Part shown: piece by piece, positions 19,519-29,412 of the stretch
Layout: every line of letters starts with the position of its first letter
How positions within the stretch are numbered: position 1 is the stretch's first letter
DNA from: Phymatolithon calcareum
Taxonomy: Eukaryota > Rhodophyta > Florideophyceae > Hapalidiales
Reading direction: 5' to 3'
NCBI GenBank assembly: GCA_977006965.1
Contig: OZ345356.1
Coordinates: 620,001 to 684,000 of the forward strand
Length of the DNA stretch: 64,000 nt
Notes under the pieces: model-generated
Told to the model about the DNA's origin: nothing
The model's input: the letters and a program-made list of their open reading frames with translations, nothing else
The model's database searches: none
Program-made: the position numbers and the translations under genes

Positions 19519-21844
19519 AAACTCTACAGAAGAGCCAGAATGACGCAAAGACCTGAAGACTGGGGACTATACCACGAGTGTAAACACCAAGTACGGACAA
19601 AGGTAAACAAGCGGAAAGACGAACAGTATCAAGAGTACATCTCTGAGCTAGAGGAGAAGGACGGACAAACTGCCCTGAAACAGCTAGCCAGGATGAAGAA
19701 GAAAATCAGAAGACGAACGGCAAGAAACAAGATGACCGGAAGACCAATGAACAGAACCAGATGCTCTGCCCACATATCAAAAACATGCCATAGTCCCGAA
19801 AAGTGGCAACCTGGGCTAAGCAAGTTCACATGTCCTAAAGACATGAGGGACACCATTGAAACAGCCATCCGGAGATCGCCAACTGGAAAGGCACCCGGCC
19901 TGGACGAAGTTAAGGCAGAGATGCTGAAAGTCAATGCTTCTCTGAATGCAGACGCGCTTACGGCCTTGTGGAGAGCCTGCGGGAGGTGTGGAGATTTGCC
20001 CCTCCACTGCAAGAAAGCACTCCTTGTCCCAATACACAAGAGCGGGACACACGAGGAACCCGGAAACTATCGCCCAATATCCCTGCTTAGCCAAGCAAGG
20101 AAAATCATAGAGACGGCCATCGATATCAAGCTGCGCAAGGTATACGACAACCACTGGTACCAACTTGGCTTCCAAAAGGGAAAAAGTACTGAGCTGGCCA
20201 TTCTAAGGGCCACGGAGCTGCTGAAAGGAGGCCAGCGATGCGTAGCAGTCCTGGACCTGAAAGCGGCATACGACACAGTTCCGAGAAAACATTTAGTGAA
20301 ACGAAAGAGACAAGTGCTGCCTCCCGAGGTTTGCACCATGGCCGAGGCATTTCTGTCACCCTCGTGGGTTTCAACAATTGGGGATGCCGACAAGAAGTGG
20401 TTTTTAGTGGACAGGGGTGTACCACAGGCGTCCCCACTCAGCCCGAGTCTGTACAACATTTATATGGATGAGTTCGCCGAGCGTATTAGCGAGGTCCCGA
20501 GCACATGGGCGGACGTCCCCGCTGTCTTATTCGCAGACGACGTTCTTCTGTCAGCGAAATCACCTGTTGCATTGCACGGCATGCTGGACATAGCTACTCG
20601 GTGGGCCGAAGAGCGCGGTATGACATGGAATACGAAAAAGGGAAAAAGCGAGATCCTAGAATCAGAGGAAACAGCAAGCGAAACATTCAAACTGGCGAAC
20701 ATGGTCCTGACTCACGTCCCGGAGGTCACCTACCTTGGAGTCTCCCTTGGACCCGAAGGAATATCAGACACGAAAATGATACAACGCCTGAAGAAGGCAA
20801 GGTCCGCCGTATATGAGTTGCGTACACTTGGAATATTCAAGAAAGGGCTGACCATTCAAAAGTGCATCAAGGTGTACAAGGCACTAATCCAGCCACGTTG
20901 GGAATACGCAATGCATCTAACGCCATGGACAGACGACATTGAGAAGGCCGCCAAGGAAGTTGAGCAAACGTTCTTCAGCCAAATGTTTGGTCCTCTCTCC
21001 AGAGGAAGGTCAGACAGACTCCGACTGTTGTGCCGAATCCAAGCACCGAACCAAAGACGGGAAATCCTGGCCTTCAAGATGCTGAGGAGAACAAAGGACA
21101 AAGAAAAGATTTACCTACAAAAGCCGCCTGAGAGCAGAAACAACCAAGAGCTCCAGTCGACCAGGAACGACATTGCCGCTATGGAAAACAGGGAACCGTT
21201 TGTGGAAGCAACCAAACACATTCAAGCAAAGCAGTCTGCCGAAATGCTTCGCTCAAAATTCCTCACAACGGAAGGAGATCGTCTCGAATTGAAGAGGAAG
21301 AGGAGAATCCCGTATGACAAGACGGGCGAGCTACCAGCAATCCTCAAACTCCCGAAGGTGAAGCACAGGCAATTAGCGCTTCAGTACGTCTGCGGAAGAT
21401 TTCCGCAGGTGTCGACAACAAGCATGGTGGAAAAATTTGGAAACCGAGCTCGACAGCATATGGCAACGCTGGAAAACAATCTGTCAGGATACGACTTGAA
21501 AGAAGACAAAAGACCGGATACCGAGAGAGCACTTAACGAGCTTTTGCTATTCAGCAAGACCATCATAGAGTGCATGGAAAATGAAGAAGGACTGCTCTGA
21601 AATCAAGATACAAGAAGTTAACTAGATGTCCCTTGGGACACAAAGCCAAATAGCGGGAACACCAGCAGCGAACCCACAAGAACACCACATAGTAGGTAGG
21701 ACGATCCAGGTTCCAAACTTTCCCCACCGCCTATGGAAGGCGGTAGGTTTCAACGGTCTACACACTGGAAGGTAGCAACTGAGGAAGCCTTGCCCGTATA
21801 TTCCTAAGACTGCGAGGCTTTTAAATAAACTCCAATCAAAAAAA
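19519..21844 (+). mobile_element. LINE-B, 5'-truncated insertion with perfect TSD
   Basis: ATTGCACAAGAGGT occurs at 19505-19518 and 21845-21858, and units 1 and 3 show the empty site. The insert ends in TTTAAATAAAC and a short A tail. It lacks the endonuclease half, so it is a truncated integration product, but it carries the longest intact RT frame of its family. A short hairpin (ACCGCC...GGCGGT, 21725-21746) lies in the 3' UTR. Confidence 0.95.
19540..21600 (+). CDS. LINE-B reverse transcriptase (endonuclease part missing)
   Basis: Open from a host-derived ATG at 19492; the first LINE-internal Met is at 19540, giving about 686 aa. RT palm motifs in order: VPIHKSGTHEEPGNYRPISL, GFQKGKSTELAILRA, AVLDLKAAYDTVPR, GVPQASPLSPSLYNIYMDEF (QGSP changed to QASP) and LFADDVLL with catalytic FADD near residue 347 of the full frame. 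A thumb (VTYLGVSL, WEYAMHL) and a C-terminal conserved block (RRIPYDK, KHRQLALQY) follow. No gag-like zinc knuckle. Intact coding suggests a recent insertion, though it cannot nick DNA by itself. Confidence 0.9.
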   Translation: MTQRPEDWGLYHECKHQVRTKVNKRKDEQYQEYISELEEKDGQTALKQLARMKKKIRRRTARNKMTGRPMNRTRCSAHISKTCHSPEKWQPGLSKFTCPKDMRDTIETAIRRSPTGKAPGLDEVKAEMLKVNASLNADALTALWRACGRCGDLPLHCKKALLVPIHKSGTHEEPGNYRPISLLSQARKIIETAIDIKLRKVYDNHWYQLGFQKGKSTELAILRATELLKGGQRCVAVLDLKAAYDTVPRKHLVKRKRQVLPPEVCTMAEAFLSPSWVSTIGDADKKWFLVDRGVPQASPLSPSLYNIYMDEFAERISEVPSTWADVPAVLFADDVLLSAKSPVALHGMLDIATRWAEERGMTWNTKKGKSEILESEETASETFKLANMVLTHVPEVTYLGVSLGPEGISDTKMIQRLKKARSAVYELRTLGIFKKGLTIQKCIKVYKALIQPRWEYAMHLTPWTDDIEKAAKEVEQTFFSQMFGPLSRGRSDRLRLLCRIQAPNQRREILAFKMLRRTKDKEKIYLQKPPESRNNQELQSTRNDIAAMENREPFVEATKHIQAKQSAEMLRSKFLTTEGDRLELKRKRRIPYDKTGELPAILKLPKVKHRQLALQYVCGRFPQVSTTSMVEKFGNRARQHMATLENNLSGYDLKEDKRPDTERALNELLLFSKTIIECMENEEGLL

Positions 21845-22209
21845 ATTGCACAAGAGGTCCGAGCTAATTACAGTGCATTAGTATAGCACAAAAGAAGTAG
21901 AAAAGTCCAATATTTTGTTTTCCCACGTGGACTCGTGAATCGTGGAACCACCGCAATTGCTCCGATCACACGGAGTAAGAAGACAAGGTTCTAGCCTTTC
22001 GTGCGTCTCTGTTAGTCTGATGATCAGGTGTATGTATTCGGTCAAATCATCCATGGGATTCTGTGCTCCATATTTATGCTAAATTTGGCCTATGGCACAG
22101 TATACATATGCCGAAGCTCCATACCCTCCCTACTGCACGTTGTTTGTGATCATACTCAATTGAATATCGAATTAATGAAATTTCATTGTCCCTATCATAC
22201 GCACATATA
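21845..22209. repeat. G/F block in unit 2, internally deleted
   Basis: Follows the LINE-B TSD with the same sequence as 10635-10735 and then jumps to the equivalent of 11260, so about 520 bp is missing relative to unit 1. No gene. Confidence 0.7.
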
Positions 22210-23488
22210 CAGTCAACCAGGGGAGTGTTATGGAGGGGAGTAACACGAACCCCTTATCATACCGATTTTTTGGATTTGCGTCTATAGTGTGTGTTTGATA
22301 TAATTTTGCAGGGATTAATTGCTTCATAAAAAGGAGAATGAAAGCTGAAAATATGGCCCTCGTTCCCGGAATATTGGGAGTTGCCAATGTAGCGGTCGCT
22401 CTCGTTGCAGTATTCGATTTTGTGGTGAAAAACAATAGAAATATTCTGTAAACAAGAGTTATTATTGATACAGCCTGAACTCATAATTTTTGCCGGCACA
22501 TCAATGTCATGCTTTTGCAGACAAGTTTTGAAACAAAAAAAAGCAGTGTTATTCCCCCCCATAACATTCCCCTGAGTCAACCTTCGATAACTGGATCCTC
22601 TTTAAGGATCCTCTTTAAGCATATAACCACCTTTTTAGAATATTGCGTGCGTCCATGGATACCGTTTAGCCCGGATTTATCGAAATTTTAATATATTCAG
22701 AATAATCACTTAGTAGAATATCCTGACTGCCGATGCACGGCGCATACCTTAAAATGTATAAAATATTGAGTCCATGCCACGGAGCATATTCTGCACGTTA
22801 CCACTTGTCCACAGAAGTAAGGCACAGCCCTCCATATCCATGGCAAGACTTCGGTAAGAGTGCTCCAGTGTACGCGCATCTTATTACCGTTCGCGTCTAC
22901 GAGGACTGTTGGCACTTCGCCAGCATTCCGCCCTCCATAGTGGTAGCAATCCCGATCCCGGCAATGCCGTAGAACACGATTTTAGCTACTACATAATCTT
23001 CGAATGGGGATAAAGTCATCAGTGAGACAGCTCTTGAAAGCTGCACTTGCGCTCCTGCAGCCCTCTGAAGTCATGGAAACCCCAATCTAGTTAGTGCCGC
23101 CCCATGCACAACCGCAAATATGAGAATTTCTACAATTGCAATACCAACCTCTTCTTTGTAATTCAGGTTTTCAGCGTAAGCAAGTATGTCGGCAATTAGC
23201 ATGCGAATACCAGTTATCCCTGCTACATCACGCTTGCGCAAGCCCCTCTGTATCTCTGTTATTCGCGGAGCCTCCATCTACTTTCGTGACTTTCCGGTCG
23301 GTCCGTCGCCATCTTCGAAAAGCGCTCCAGGCGTTTCTGGGCTTATTGTTGCATCATCCAGTGTGACTAGCTCCTCTACATCCTCTGCGTGAAGTCCGTC
23401 GCTGCCAATGGCGTTCATATTCCCAACTCTGACCGCGGTTCCAAAGCGTGATACCACCTGGCGTCTCGTCAGATTCTCCAACCTTACA
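22210..23488. mobile_element. pogo/Tigger-like element, copy 2 (interrupted and truncated)
   Basis: Left end starts CAGTCAACC at 22210; the rest of the end resumes after a hAT-type MITE at 22583. On the minus strand, about 23071-23450 reads NMNAIGSDGLHAEDVEELV, then ATISPETPG, then TEIQRGLRKRDVAGI, which resembles the acidic tail of Tigger transposases. The catalytic core is not visible. It ends at the LINE-D insertion at 23489-23501. Confidence 0.55.
22219..22574. mobile_element. hAT-type MITE, 356 bp
   Basis: AGTCAACC at 22211-22218 and 22575-22582 is an 8-bp TSD, and units 1 and 3 carry one copy. Termini AGGGGAGTGTTATGG and CCATAACATTCCCCTG are inverted, with a second inverted stretch (AGTAACAC / GTGTTATT) just inside. 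TIR starting CAGGGG plus an 8-bp TSD fits the hAT superfamily. No coding. The 489-codon hAT transposase at 30398 could act on it only if their ends match, which I could not show. Confidence 0.8.
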
Positions 23489-23501
23489 CATGCTGAGAAA
23501 G

Positions 23502-24605
23502 AGGAATGCAGAAACTTCTTGATATAGCGACCAGTTGGGCAAGCGAAAATGGCATGAAATGGAACACAAAACCAGGAAAAAGCGAAGTTCTTAAGTACAA
23601 AGGACTTCAGAAGCACACGTTTTACTTGGCAGGACGAGAACTATATCAAGCCTGGAGACTCTCGTATCTTGGGGTAAGCATGAATAACAAGGGTGTTACG
23701 GATGACACGGCCATAGCAAGAGTTCGAAATGCTGCAGGATGCATACATAAGCTGCGGGAGCTTGGAGTGAATGTTCGAGGATTCAAACCGGAGACATGCA
23801 TCAGGATCTTTAAGTCGCTAATTATCCCGAAATGGGAGTATGCGTTACACGTTACTCCAATGACAAATCGATTGCTCTCGGCAATCGAGTCGGCAGAGGG
23901 CTTGTTCTACAAAAATGTTTTCGGAAAGTATGCCGAACACCGCCGGGACCGAATGCGAGTTCTGTGCCGACTGGGACCACCAAAGATGAGGAGACGTCAT
24001 CAAGCAGAAAGGTTTGCATTAAGCCTGGTAAGGCACAAAAAGCGCCTTGAAGAAACAGAAGAGTACGTTGGAAGGAGATGAGGACGTAAAGGAAGGAATG
24101 AAGGATATTGAATATCTCAAGATGTATGAAGACTTGCGACAAGCCCTTCAGAAAGCCCAGGAGGGATCTGTCACGAAGAAGAGGAGGAGAGAAGAAACAA
24201 TTAAGGTATGGGAAAAGGAAGAAGAAGGCAGGTCAATGAAGATTCCTATTGAAGGCAAGCTACCAGGGATCCTTTACATAGGAGAAAGAATAACACGTTT
24301 AAGGTGCCTAAGGTTGACATTCAACCGAGCACCCCTTTGGAGGAAATCAGTGTTGGGTGCGTACTGTGGGATTACCGCGGTGGTCGAACTAGTCGCCTTA
24401 CAACGTACTCTAGCGTCATCGAAGATGAGTACAGAAATTGAGTTTGAGTGCAAGAGACTTACAAAAGCTCTTGTTGGGAGATAATTACGAATCAAGAACG
24501 TTTTGAGCAGCCAGATGACTATAGCGTAGAGATTATGCAAGAGCTGCCCCGTTACTCCAAGGTGAGGCTTTGGGAGCTCTCAAAAATAAAATCATCAAAT
24601 ATCCC
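23502..24605 (+). mobile_element. LINE-D, 5'-truncated copy 3 with TSD
   Basis: CATGCTGAGAAAG at 23489-23501 and 24606-24618 is the target duplication, so the insert limits are exact. It starts inside the RT frame (MQKLLDIATSWASENG) and ends TCATCAAATATCCC with no A tail, which defines the true 3' end of this LINE family. The ORF runs 23506-24081, then is frameshifted. No catalytic FADD is present because truncation removed it. Confidence 0.9.
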
Positions 24606-24730
24606 CATGCTGAGAAAGCCGAAACATTTGTCGAAACTGCACATCGACTAAATACGGAGTAAAGTGGTCGCCCCTCTTGGATGGCGCTCGATGTGGAGCG
24701 ATGACTCAATCATCCACAGATAAGTTAGGT

Positions 24731-25112
24731 TGGGACAAATGTACTGTGAGTACACCGGTGGAGACAATCGCTCGGTTGGCTCCGTCCATCATGGTGGCTC
24801 AGAAAGCCTAGCCTCCGGCGAGTCTGGGAGAAGCAAGAAGAACGCCGCGCATGAAAAATAACGTTTTCCAAGAAGGGTCTTCCACACCACGCATTGAGGA
24901 TGAAAGAAAACAGACACAGAATTCTTTGCGCAAGACGGTTTTTAGGACACTTCCCTAGGAACCCAACGAAGCTTATTGAAGAAATGGGTAGGCAAGGAGC
25001 ATGGGCAATTGGTACACTCAGCAGAACCCTGAAGAAGCCCACATGGACCCCCACCGAAGAGAATGAAGTGGCGCCAGCCATTGACGTTATACTATGCCAT
25101 TCTGAATAAGGT
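24731..25112 (+). pseudogene. Decayed LINE C-terminal fragment
   Basis: Short + frame pieces include KTVFRTLP and, from 24894, GHFPRNPTKLIEEMGRQGAW followed by LKKPTWTP. The same block (GHFPRNPVEVKEEIGELEIW, KPNWN) occurs at 29920-30045 after an RT fragment, so both are the tail of one LINE family. No RT motifs remain here. Confidence 0.55.
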
Positions 25113-26237
25113 AACGGACAAAGCTCGATGCTAGTATAATGCGATTAGAAAGGTGCCGACTTTCCTCAAGTTGGGACAAGACCCGGGACGTCGGTAAACT
25201 CGCCCATCGCGCTCCGGCGCACGCAAGACTGGGGACGTCAGTAACCCTCCCGCGCGGATCGGCGGGCAGGCCGAGCGAGAGTAAGTCCTGAAGATCGGCG
25301 CGGCACGCGGACCCGGGACGTCGGGAAACTTGCTTCGGTGCGGGAAACGACCTCGACACGATACGATGCTCTGCGTGGCCATTGAAGTGAAATGATTTTC
25401 CCCCTCGAGATCTCTCCGTTGAGATCAGAGGTAGGATTTCTAATTTTGCTGACTATAGCCGTTTTTATGCGAAATGGAGCCTCTGGGCTCTGAGTTGAGT
25501 CCTCGTGGCTCATCAGAAGTGTTGCCCCAAGCGTCTGCAGATGCGTTGGTAACACTATAATAAAAATCTCCACTTCTTCTTCTTCAAGTTGGGACAAATG
25601 GTACCTTCTCAATAAATCCTCTAAATTACGAAACTGAATTTGTAAGGGTCTTCGATAAGGTGCATGCCTGAGATCAAAGAAATTTGTTTTCTCCAAGACG
25701 GGTACCAGATGTGAACTTCACATCTGGAAGACGAGCATGCCCGATTGGGAAAATGTTCTACGTCGAGAATGAAGCAACTACTGCTCAAGCCAATATCGAC
25801 AATGGAAGAAGATAAGTTCTCTAGGGCCTTTAATATCATACGCAACCATACAGAACAAAGTGCAGGACTGAGAGCCAAGAAACAAGAGTAGAAATCAGGG
25901 TGCCATGAACCCTCAGTTGGGTAGTTATCCACCGTTACAATAAACTATGGTACTTCGATTTGAAGCTTTCTACTAGACGTGCTAGCCTCTTAGGGAAATA
26001 AAGCAATCATACATACATACATCGATGCGCACTGCACATCATCATCATCATCATGTGCTGTGCTTCGTCGTCACACAGGCGCCCACAAGCTTTGCAGAGG
26101 TAATTCATTTTGTGTATATCATATGGCTCCTTAAGTGTGTATGTGTGCTACTCGGTAACGCTTATGAACCATTAACGTTATGAGCATTGGAGACTTGGTG
26201 CTATATCTTTTGTCCAGATTTACTTACTCATTCTTTC
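25113..26237. other. Intergenic; GGACGTCGG repeats and a LINE-like 3' tail
   Basis: At about 25182, 25231 and 25311 the words GACCCGGGACGTCGG or close variants recur. The minus strand is open 25238-25696 (152 codons) but has no recognisable domain. Near 25990-26020 an AATAAA is followed by CATACATACATACAT, a microsatellite tail typical of some LINEs, so part of this is probably LINE 3' UTR. A CATCATCAT microsatellite is at 26039-26053. Confidence 0.4.
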
Positions 26238-26960
26238 CGTTGGTTGTTGCCACATTATCAGATATTTCGTAGTCCAAAGGTCCTGTATTCCAAAACACGA
26301 CTCCAGATTTTGAAACCGAAGAACAGCGACGCATTTCCCTTATGCACAGACTTCATTTCCCATTTCACTGCGCAGGGTTGCATGCTGAGCTGTGTAAAGT
26401 CAGGGGAACATTCCCCTAGTAAAGTATAGAGACGGGGCAAACGAGTCTGCATTCTTTCGTTACAGAACTCAAATTTGTCCACGCCTTATCATACGAACGA
26501 CCTCTTTTACCACGGTTCTTTCTCTGCTCGAGAGCGTACGCTCCATGTAAGCCACGGCTTGCGTTGCACAGCAACCACTATGATAGTGGGTAGTGCACAT
26601 ATTCTGCTAGCATCGCACTAGTATTCTGATTGCCACTGATGACGCTCGCGTGTAATGCTAAAAACATGTGCTGTGCAATTCAAGCCGTGTCTGAAATGGA
26701 GCGTACGCTCGCGAGTAGACAAAGAACCGTGGTAAAAGCGGTCGTTCATAAGCCGTGGACAAATTTGAGTTCTGTAACGTAAAAATGCAGACTCGATTGC
26801 CCCGTCTCTATATACACGGCTCAGCATGCACCACAGCCCAGTGCAATGGGAAATGAAGTCTGTGCATCAGGGTAATGCCTCGCTGCTTTTCGCTTTTCAA
26901 AATTGGAATGCACGAGCGTTGGACTAATACCTGATGATGTGGCAAGTCGCACACAACATT
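26238..26960. mobile_element. Foldback element with long diverged arms
   Basis: About 26238-26560 reappears inverted at about 26650-26960, including GAGCGTACGCTC, ACCACGGTTCTTT and CACAGACTTCATTTCCCA, around a short centre near 26600. Arms are imperfect. No ORF. Foldback (TIR-only) transposon or an old inverted duplication. Confidence 0.7.
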
Positions 26961-27267
26961 TTCCTGGGCATCGGAATAACAGTGCTACACCCTTTCTACA
27001 GGGTGCTGATGTGGAATTTATAAGAAGTGGTGTCTTTGAAATCAACATACTTTAAAGCTGTCCACCAAACTTCATCACAATAAAGCGATCACCTCAACAA
27101 CTCCATTGACATTTATTATTCTCCCTTGAAACGCACTCTTGAAATCATACATCCACCAAAGACATGCAAACAGACCCCAAATTCTTCTTACTTTCACATT
27201 CTGCAAACTGATATCCTGGGTGCCTTGAAGGAATATTATATAACTTCGCTCTCCGCAACTGTTCAAT
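26961..27267. other. Upstream region of the 27-29 kb gene cluster
   Basis: No supported gene. An AATAAAG at about 27080 could be a polyA site of something on the left. The cluster promoter should lie here. Confidence 0.3.
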
Positions 27268-28095
27268 ATGCAAAGACTACCCTATGGATTCAACGTTTAC
27301 ATTGGCTGGGCAATTATTGTGGTCTCCATGCTATTCCCGTTGATATCGAAAAAGCTGACTCCAATTCGGCGAATAGTGACCTGGTTGGCACCGACCATTC
27401 TGGCGCTTGACGCGGATGCCGGAAACAGACCGTGGATATACTATGGAAAAGCAATCATTTGGGTTATCATGCAGGGGAATTCAGTGCTCATTCTGAGTGT
27501 CACAGAAGGTTTTAAGGCCGGTGAAAAGAAACATTTGGGCGTAAATCGTCAGGTGCAACTGCCCATAATGTCTGTATTGTTTCTAATCACTTGCTCGATA
27601 ACTCTTATCGGCAATCATCTTCGAAAGAACATCTTCGTCGGAAAACTGCATCGTGTTAATAAACCGCGAAATTTGCGCTTGATCGAGAAGACTGTACACT
27701 CTACTCCCTACGCCGACTACGAAACGAGTCGAATCCGAACCCCACTACACCCGAGCCATTTAAAATCCGCTTGGATGGACGACGGAAACAAGGTTTTGAC
27801 AAGTGACGAGGTGCGATCTCACGTTATACGCGTAAGCTTCCTCACACAATACGTCGTTAGCAGAACTTTCAAGACACCGAATAACAACATCTATGATAGT
27901 CGTCTACTCACCGGTCGCTCAATGCAGAGCAATTTTGCTATGCTTCGCCCTGGGTATTGCAGGGGCGATTCACGTTGGGCAAGGACTCTTCGCACCAGAC
28001 GCGAAAGAACGGGATCTCATTCAGTCCCTACTGCTCTGGCTTACTCTTCCAACAATCACACTTCCAGCACTTTTGAAAATCAAGTTTGGAGCTAA
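27268..28095 (+). CDS. Unrecognised membrane protein, cluster ORF 1
   Basis: 275 codons from an ATG at 27268. Hydrophobic segments near residues 8-27 (GWAIIVVSMLFPLI), 35-50, 62-82 (IIWVIMQGNSVLILSV) and 97-115 (MSVLFLITCSITLIG) predict about four membrane spans, followed by a hydrophilic part. The last 60-70 codons overlap ORF 2 in another frame and look unnatural (arginine-rich), so the true end may be earlier, through splicing or frameshift into ORF 2. I recognise no family. Neighbours on the same strand are tightly packed. Confidence 0.5.
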   Translation: MQRLPYGFNVYIGWAIIVVSMLFPLISKKLTPIRRIVTWLAPTILALDADAGNRPWIYYGKAIIWVIMQGNSVLILSVTEGFKAGEKKHLGVNRQVQLPIMSVLFLITCSITLIGNHLRKNIFVGKLHRVNKPRNLRLIEKTVHSTPYADYETSRIRTPLHPSHLKSAWMDDGNKVLTSDEVRSHVIRVSFLTQYVVSRTFKTPNNNIYDSRLLTGRSMQSNFAMLRPGYCRGDSRWARTLRTRRERTGSHSVPTALAYSSNNHTSSTFENQVWS

Positions 28096-28471
28096 CGCGC
28101 AACTGGCACATTTAGTTCGAGGCATCCTACCTGTCGACTCGGATAATGACATGTGGACCCGCCTGAACGTGACACCCCGGGATCTTTATGCTGCATTGGC
28201 GAACGCGAAAGGCGCAGAATGTATCATTCATAAGACCGTTGGCATTGTCGCCTCTGGGGGATCGGGCAGGCTTTACGTCACGGATGTTCGGAAGGCACGG
28301 ATGTACTGCAAACAATCAATGTTGGGTCTTGGAGAGCACTACATAAGACTAAGTGACGGCATGCGCTTCCTAACATTTAATACGTATCGACAACACAAAT
28401 TGGTGGATGCAGACAGAAGCATAGGACGATACGCAACAACAAATGGAAGAGTCATCATCGACGCAAACTAG
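27893..28471 (+). CDS. Unrecognised membrane protein, cluster ORF 2
   Basis: 192 codons, ATG at 27893, +1 frame relative to ORF 1 with a 203-nt overlap. Two hydrophobic segments at the start (ILLCFALGIAGAIHVG and LLWLTLPTITLPALL), then a soluble domain of about 130 residues with VASGGSGRLYVTDVRKARM. The frame is open upstream to about 27832, so it could be the second exon of ORF 1, but no GT-AG pair in the overlap gave a matching phase. Function unknown. Confidence 0.5.
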   Translation: MIVVYSPVAQCRAILLCFALGIAGAIHVGQGLFAPDAKERDLIQSLLLWLTLPTITLPALLKIKFGANAQLAHLVRGILPVDSDNDMWTRLNVTPRDLYAALANAKGAECIIHKTVGIVASGGSGRLYVTDVRKARMYCKQSMLGLGEHYIRLSDGMRFLTFNTYRQHKLVDADRSIGRYATTNGRVIIDAN

Positions 28472-28995
28472 CCTTGGCGATGTTGAAGGCCAGCATAATG
28501 CTATAGACATCGAGGACGATTGGACATCCGGATGGGTAACATTCGGCGGGTGTGCTCTCGCCAAACAAGGAAAGTTTCTCAGGGTTTGAAATTCCAAGAA
28601 TGTGTTTATTTGGCAGACGCCCTGGAAATGAAGCACAAAGAGAAGATTTGCTGCGTCAGCTTGCAGCAGAATTTGCTGCCTCAAAACTTTCCATTCAAGA
28701 GTACAAAAAGCTGTCGAATCTTGTTGAAAAGCGGCTATCACGAGAGAGCATCAACGCTGTTTTGCTGAAAGTCGGAGGGGGTGTTGGCTCCGCAGCAGCT
28801 GTGGCAATAGTTGCCGGGGCCGTTATTTCTCTTCCTCATGCTCTCACTCCCCCCGAGGAGTTACCCGGACACGATGACGAAGATTGGGGACACTCTGTGT
28901 ACGAGCAGGATTACTATTTGCATGGTGAGGGTAAAAATTGCGACGAGTGGGATAACTACTTGCATGATAATAACGACGGGTGGGATAATGTATAA
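28443..28995 (+). CDS. Small acidic-tailed membrane protein, cluster gene 3 (possible 34-nt intron)
   Basis: Proposed exons 28443-28535 and 28570-28995; the intron GTAACA...AACAAG joins two phase-0 frames and gives 172 aa. The start ATG (MEESSSTQTS) overlaps the end of ORF 2. The protein has a charged helix (LAAEFAASKLSIQEYKKL), one glycine-rich membrane segment (GGGVGSAAAVAIVAGAV) and an acidic C-terminus with two similar units (DEDWGHSVYEQDYY, CDEWDNYLHDNNDG). Without splicing the second part has no ATG near its start. Family not recognised. Confidence 0.4.
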
Positions 28996-29049
28996 TCTAA
29001 AAACTAGCCCATTTTTTGCAAAGCCGTTGTTTATTTGATTCGTTTCTTT

Positions 29050-29312
29050 TCACTCCACGGCAAACACATGCTCAACCTCTTGGAACCGATTATACGCCGT
29101 ATTGGAAGGTAGAAACTGTATGTCTTGATCACAGGGCTGTTTTCCTTCGTAATCGCGTTGTGAGACTACAATAGTAGATACCCTGCACGTCGTTCCGGTC
29201 CCATTGATAAGTGGAGCTGTCGCTAAATGTATAATGGAAACCTTGGAAGAGCGCAAAGGTAGAGTCTTGGCGGTCTCGTGCCTTTCGACACTTGCCCAGG
29301 CTCAATCTATTT
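29050..29312 (-). CDS. Possible 3' exon of an unrecognised minus-strand gene
   Basis: Open on the minus strand from about 29312 to the stop at 29050: a 5' region HETAKTLPLRSSKVSIIHLA, then TTCRVSTIVVSQRDYEGK and a C-terminus NRFQEVEHVFAVE. An AATAAA on the minus strand (about 29030-29036) follows the stop closely, which supports a real 3' end convergent with the + cluster. No ATG start, so upstream exons would be needed. Function unknown. Confidence 0.35.
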
Positions 29313-29412
29313 CTTCAAACGGAGACTCTCTACACATCTTTAGGTATTGAGACCGGCTATGTTTCTTGCAAAGAGAATCTTCTGAGTTGGCTCACTTTGA
29401 ATACATAGATAT

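Noticed and set aside
25238-25696. 152-codon minus-strand ORF
   Set aside because: No domain, overlaps a repeated GGACGTCGG stretch and probable LINE 3' UTR.
27268-28995. Endogenous viral gene block
   Set aside because: Packing is suggestive, but no capsid, polymerase, ATPase or other hallmark is visible, so I left it as an unknown cluster.
29300-29400. RRM-like stretch (SEPTQKILFARNIAG) on the minus strand upstream of 29312
   Set aside because: It is a short resemblance to a spliceosomal RRM start; the following sequence does not continue the fold.
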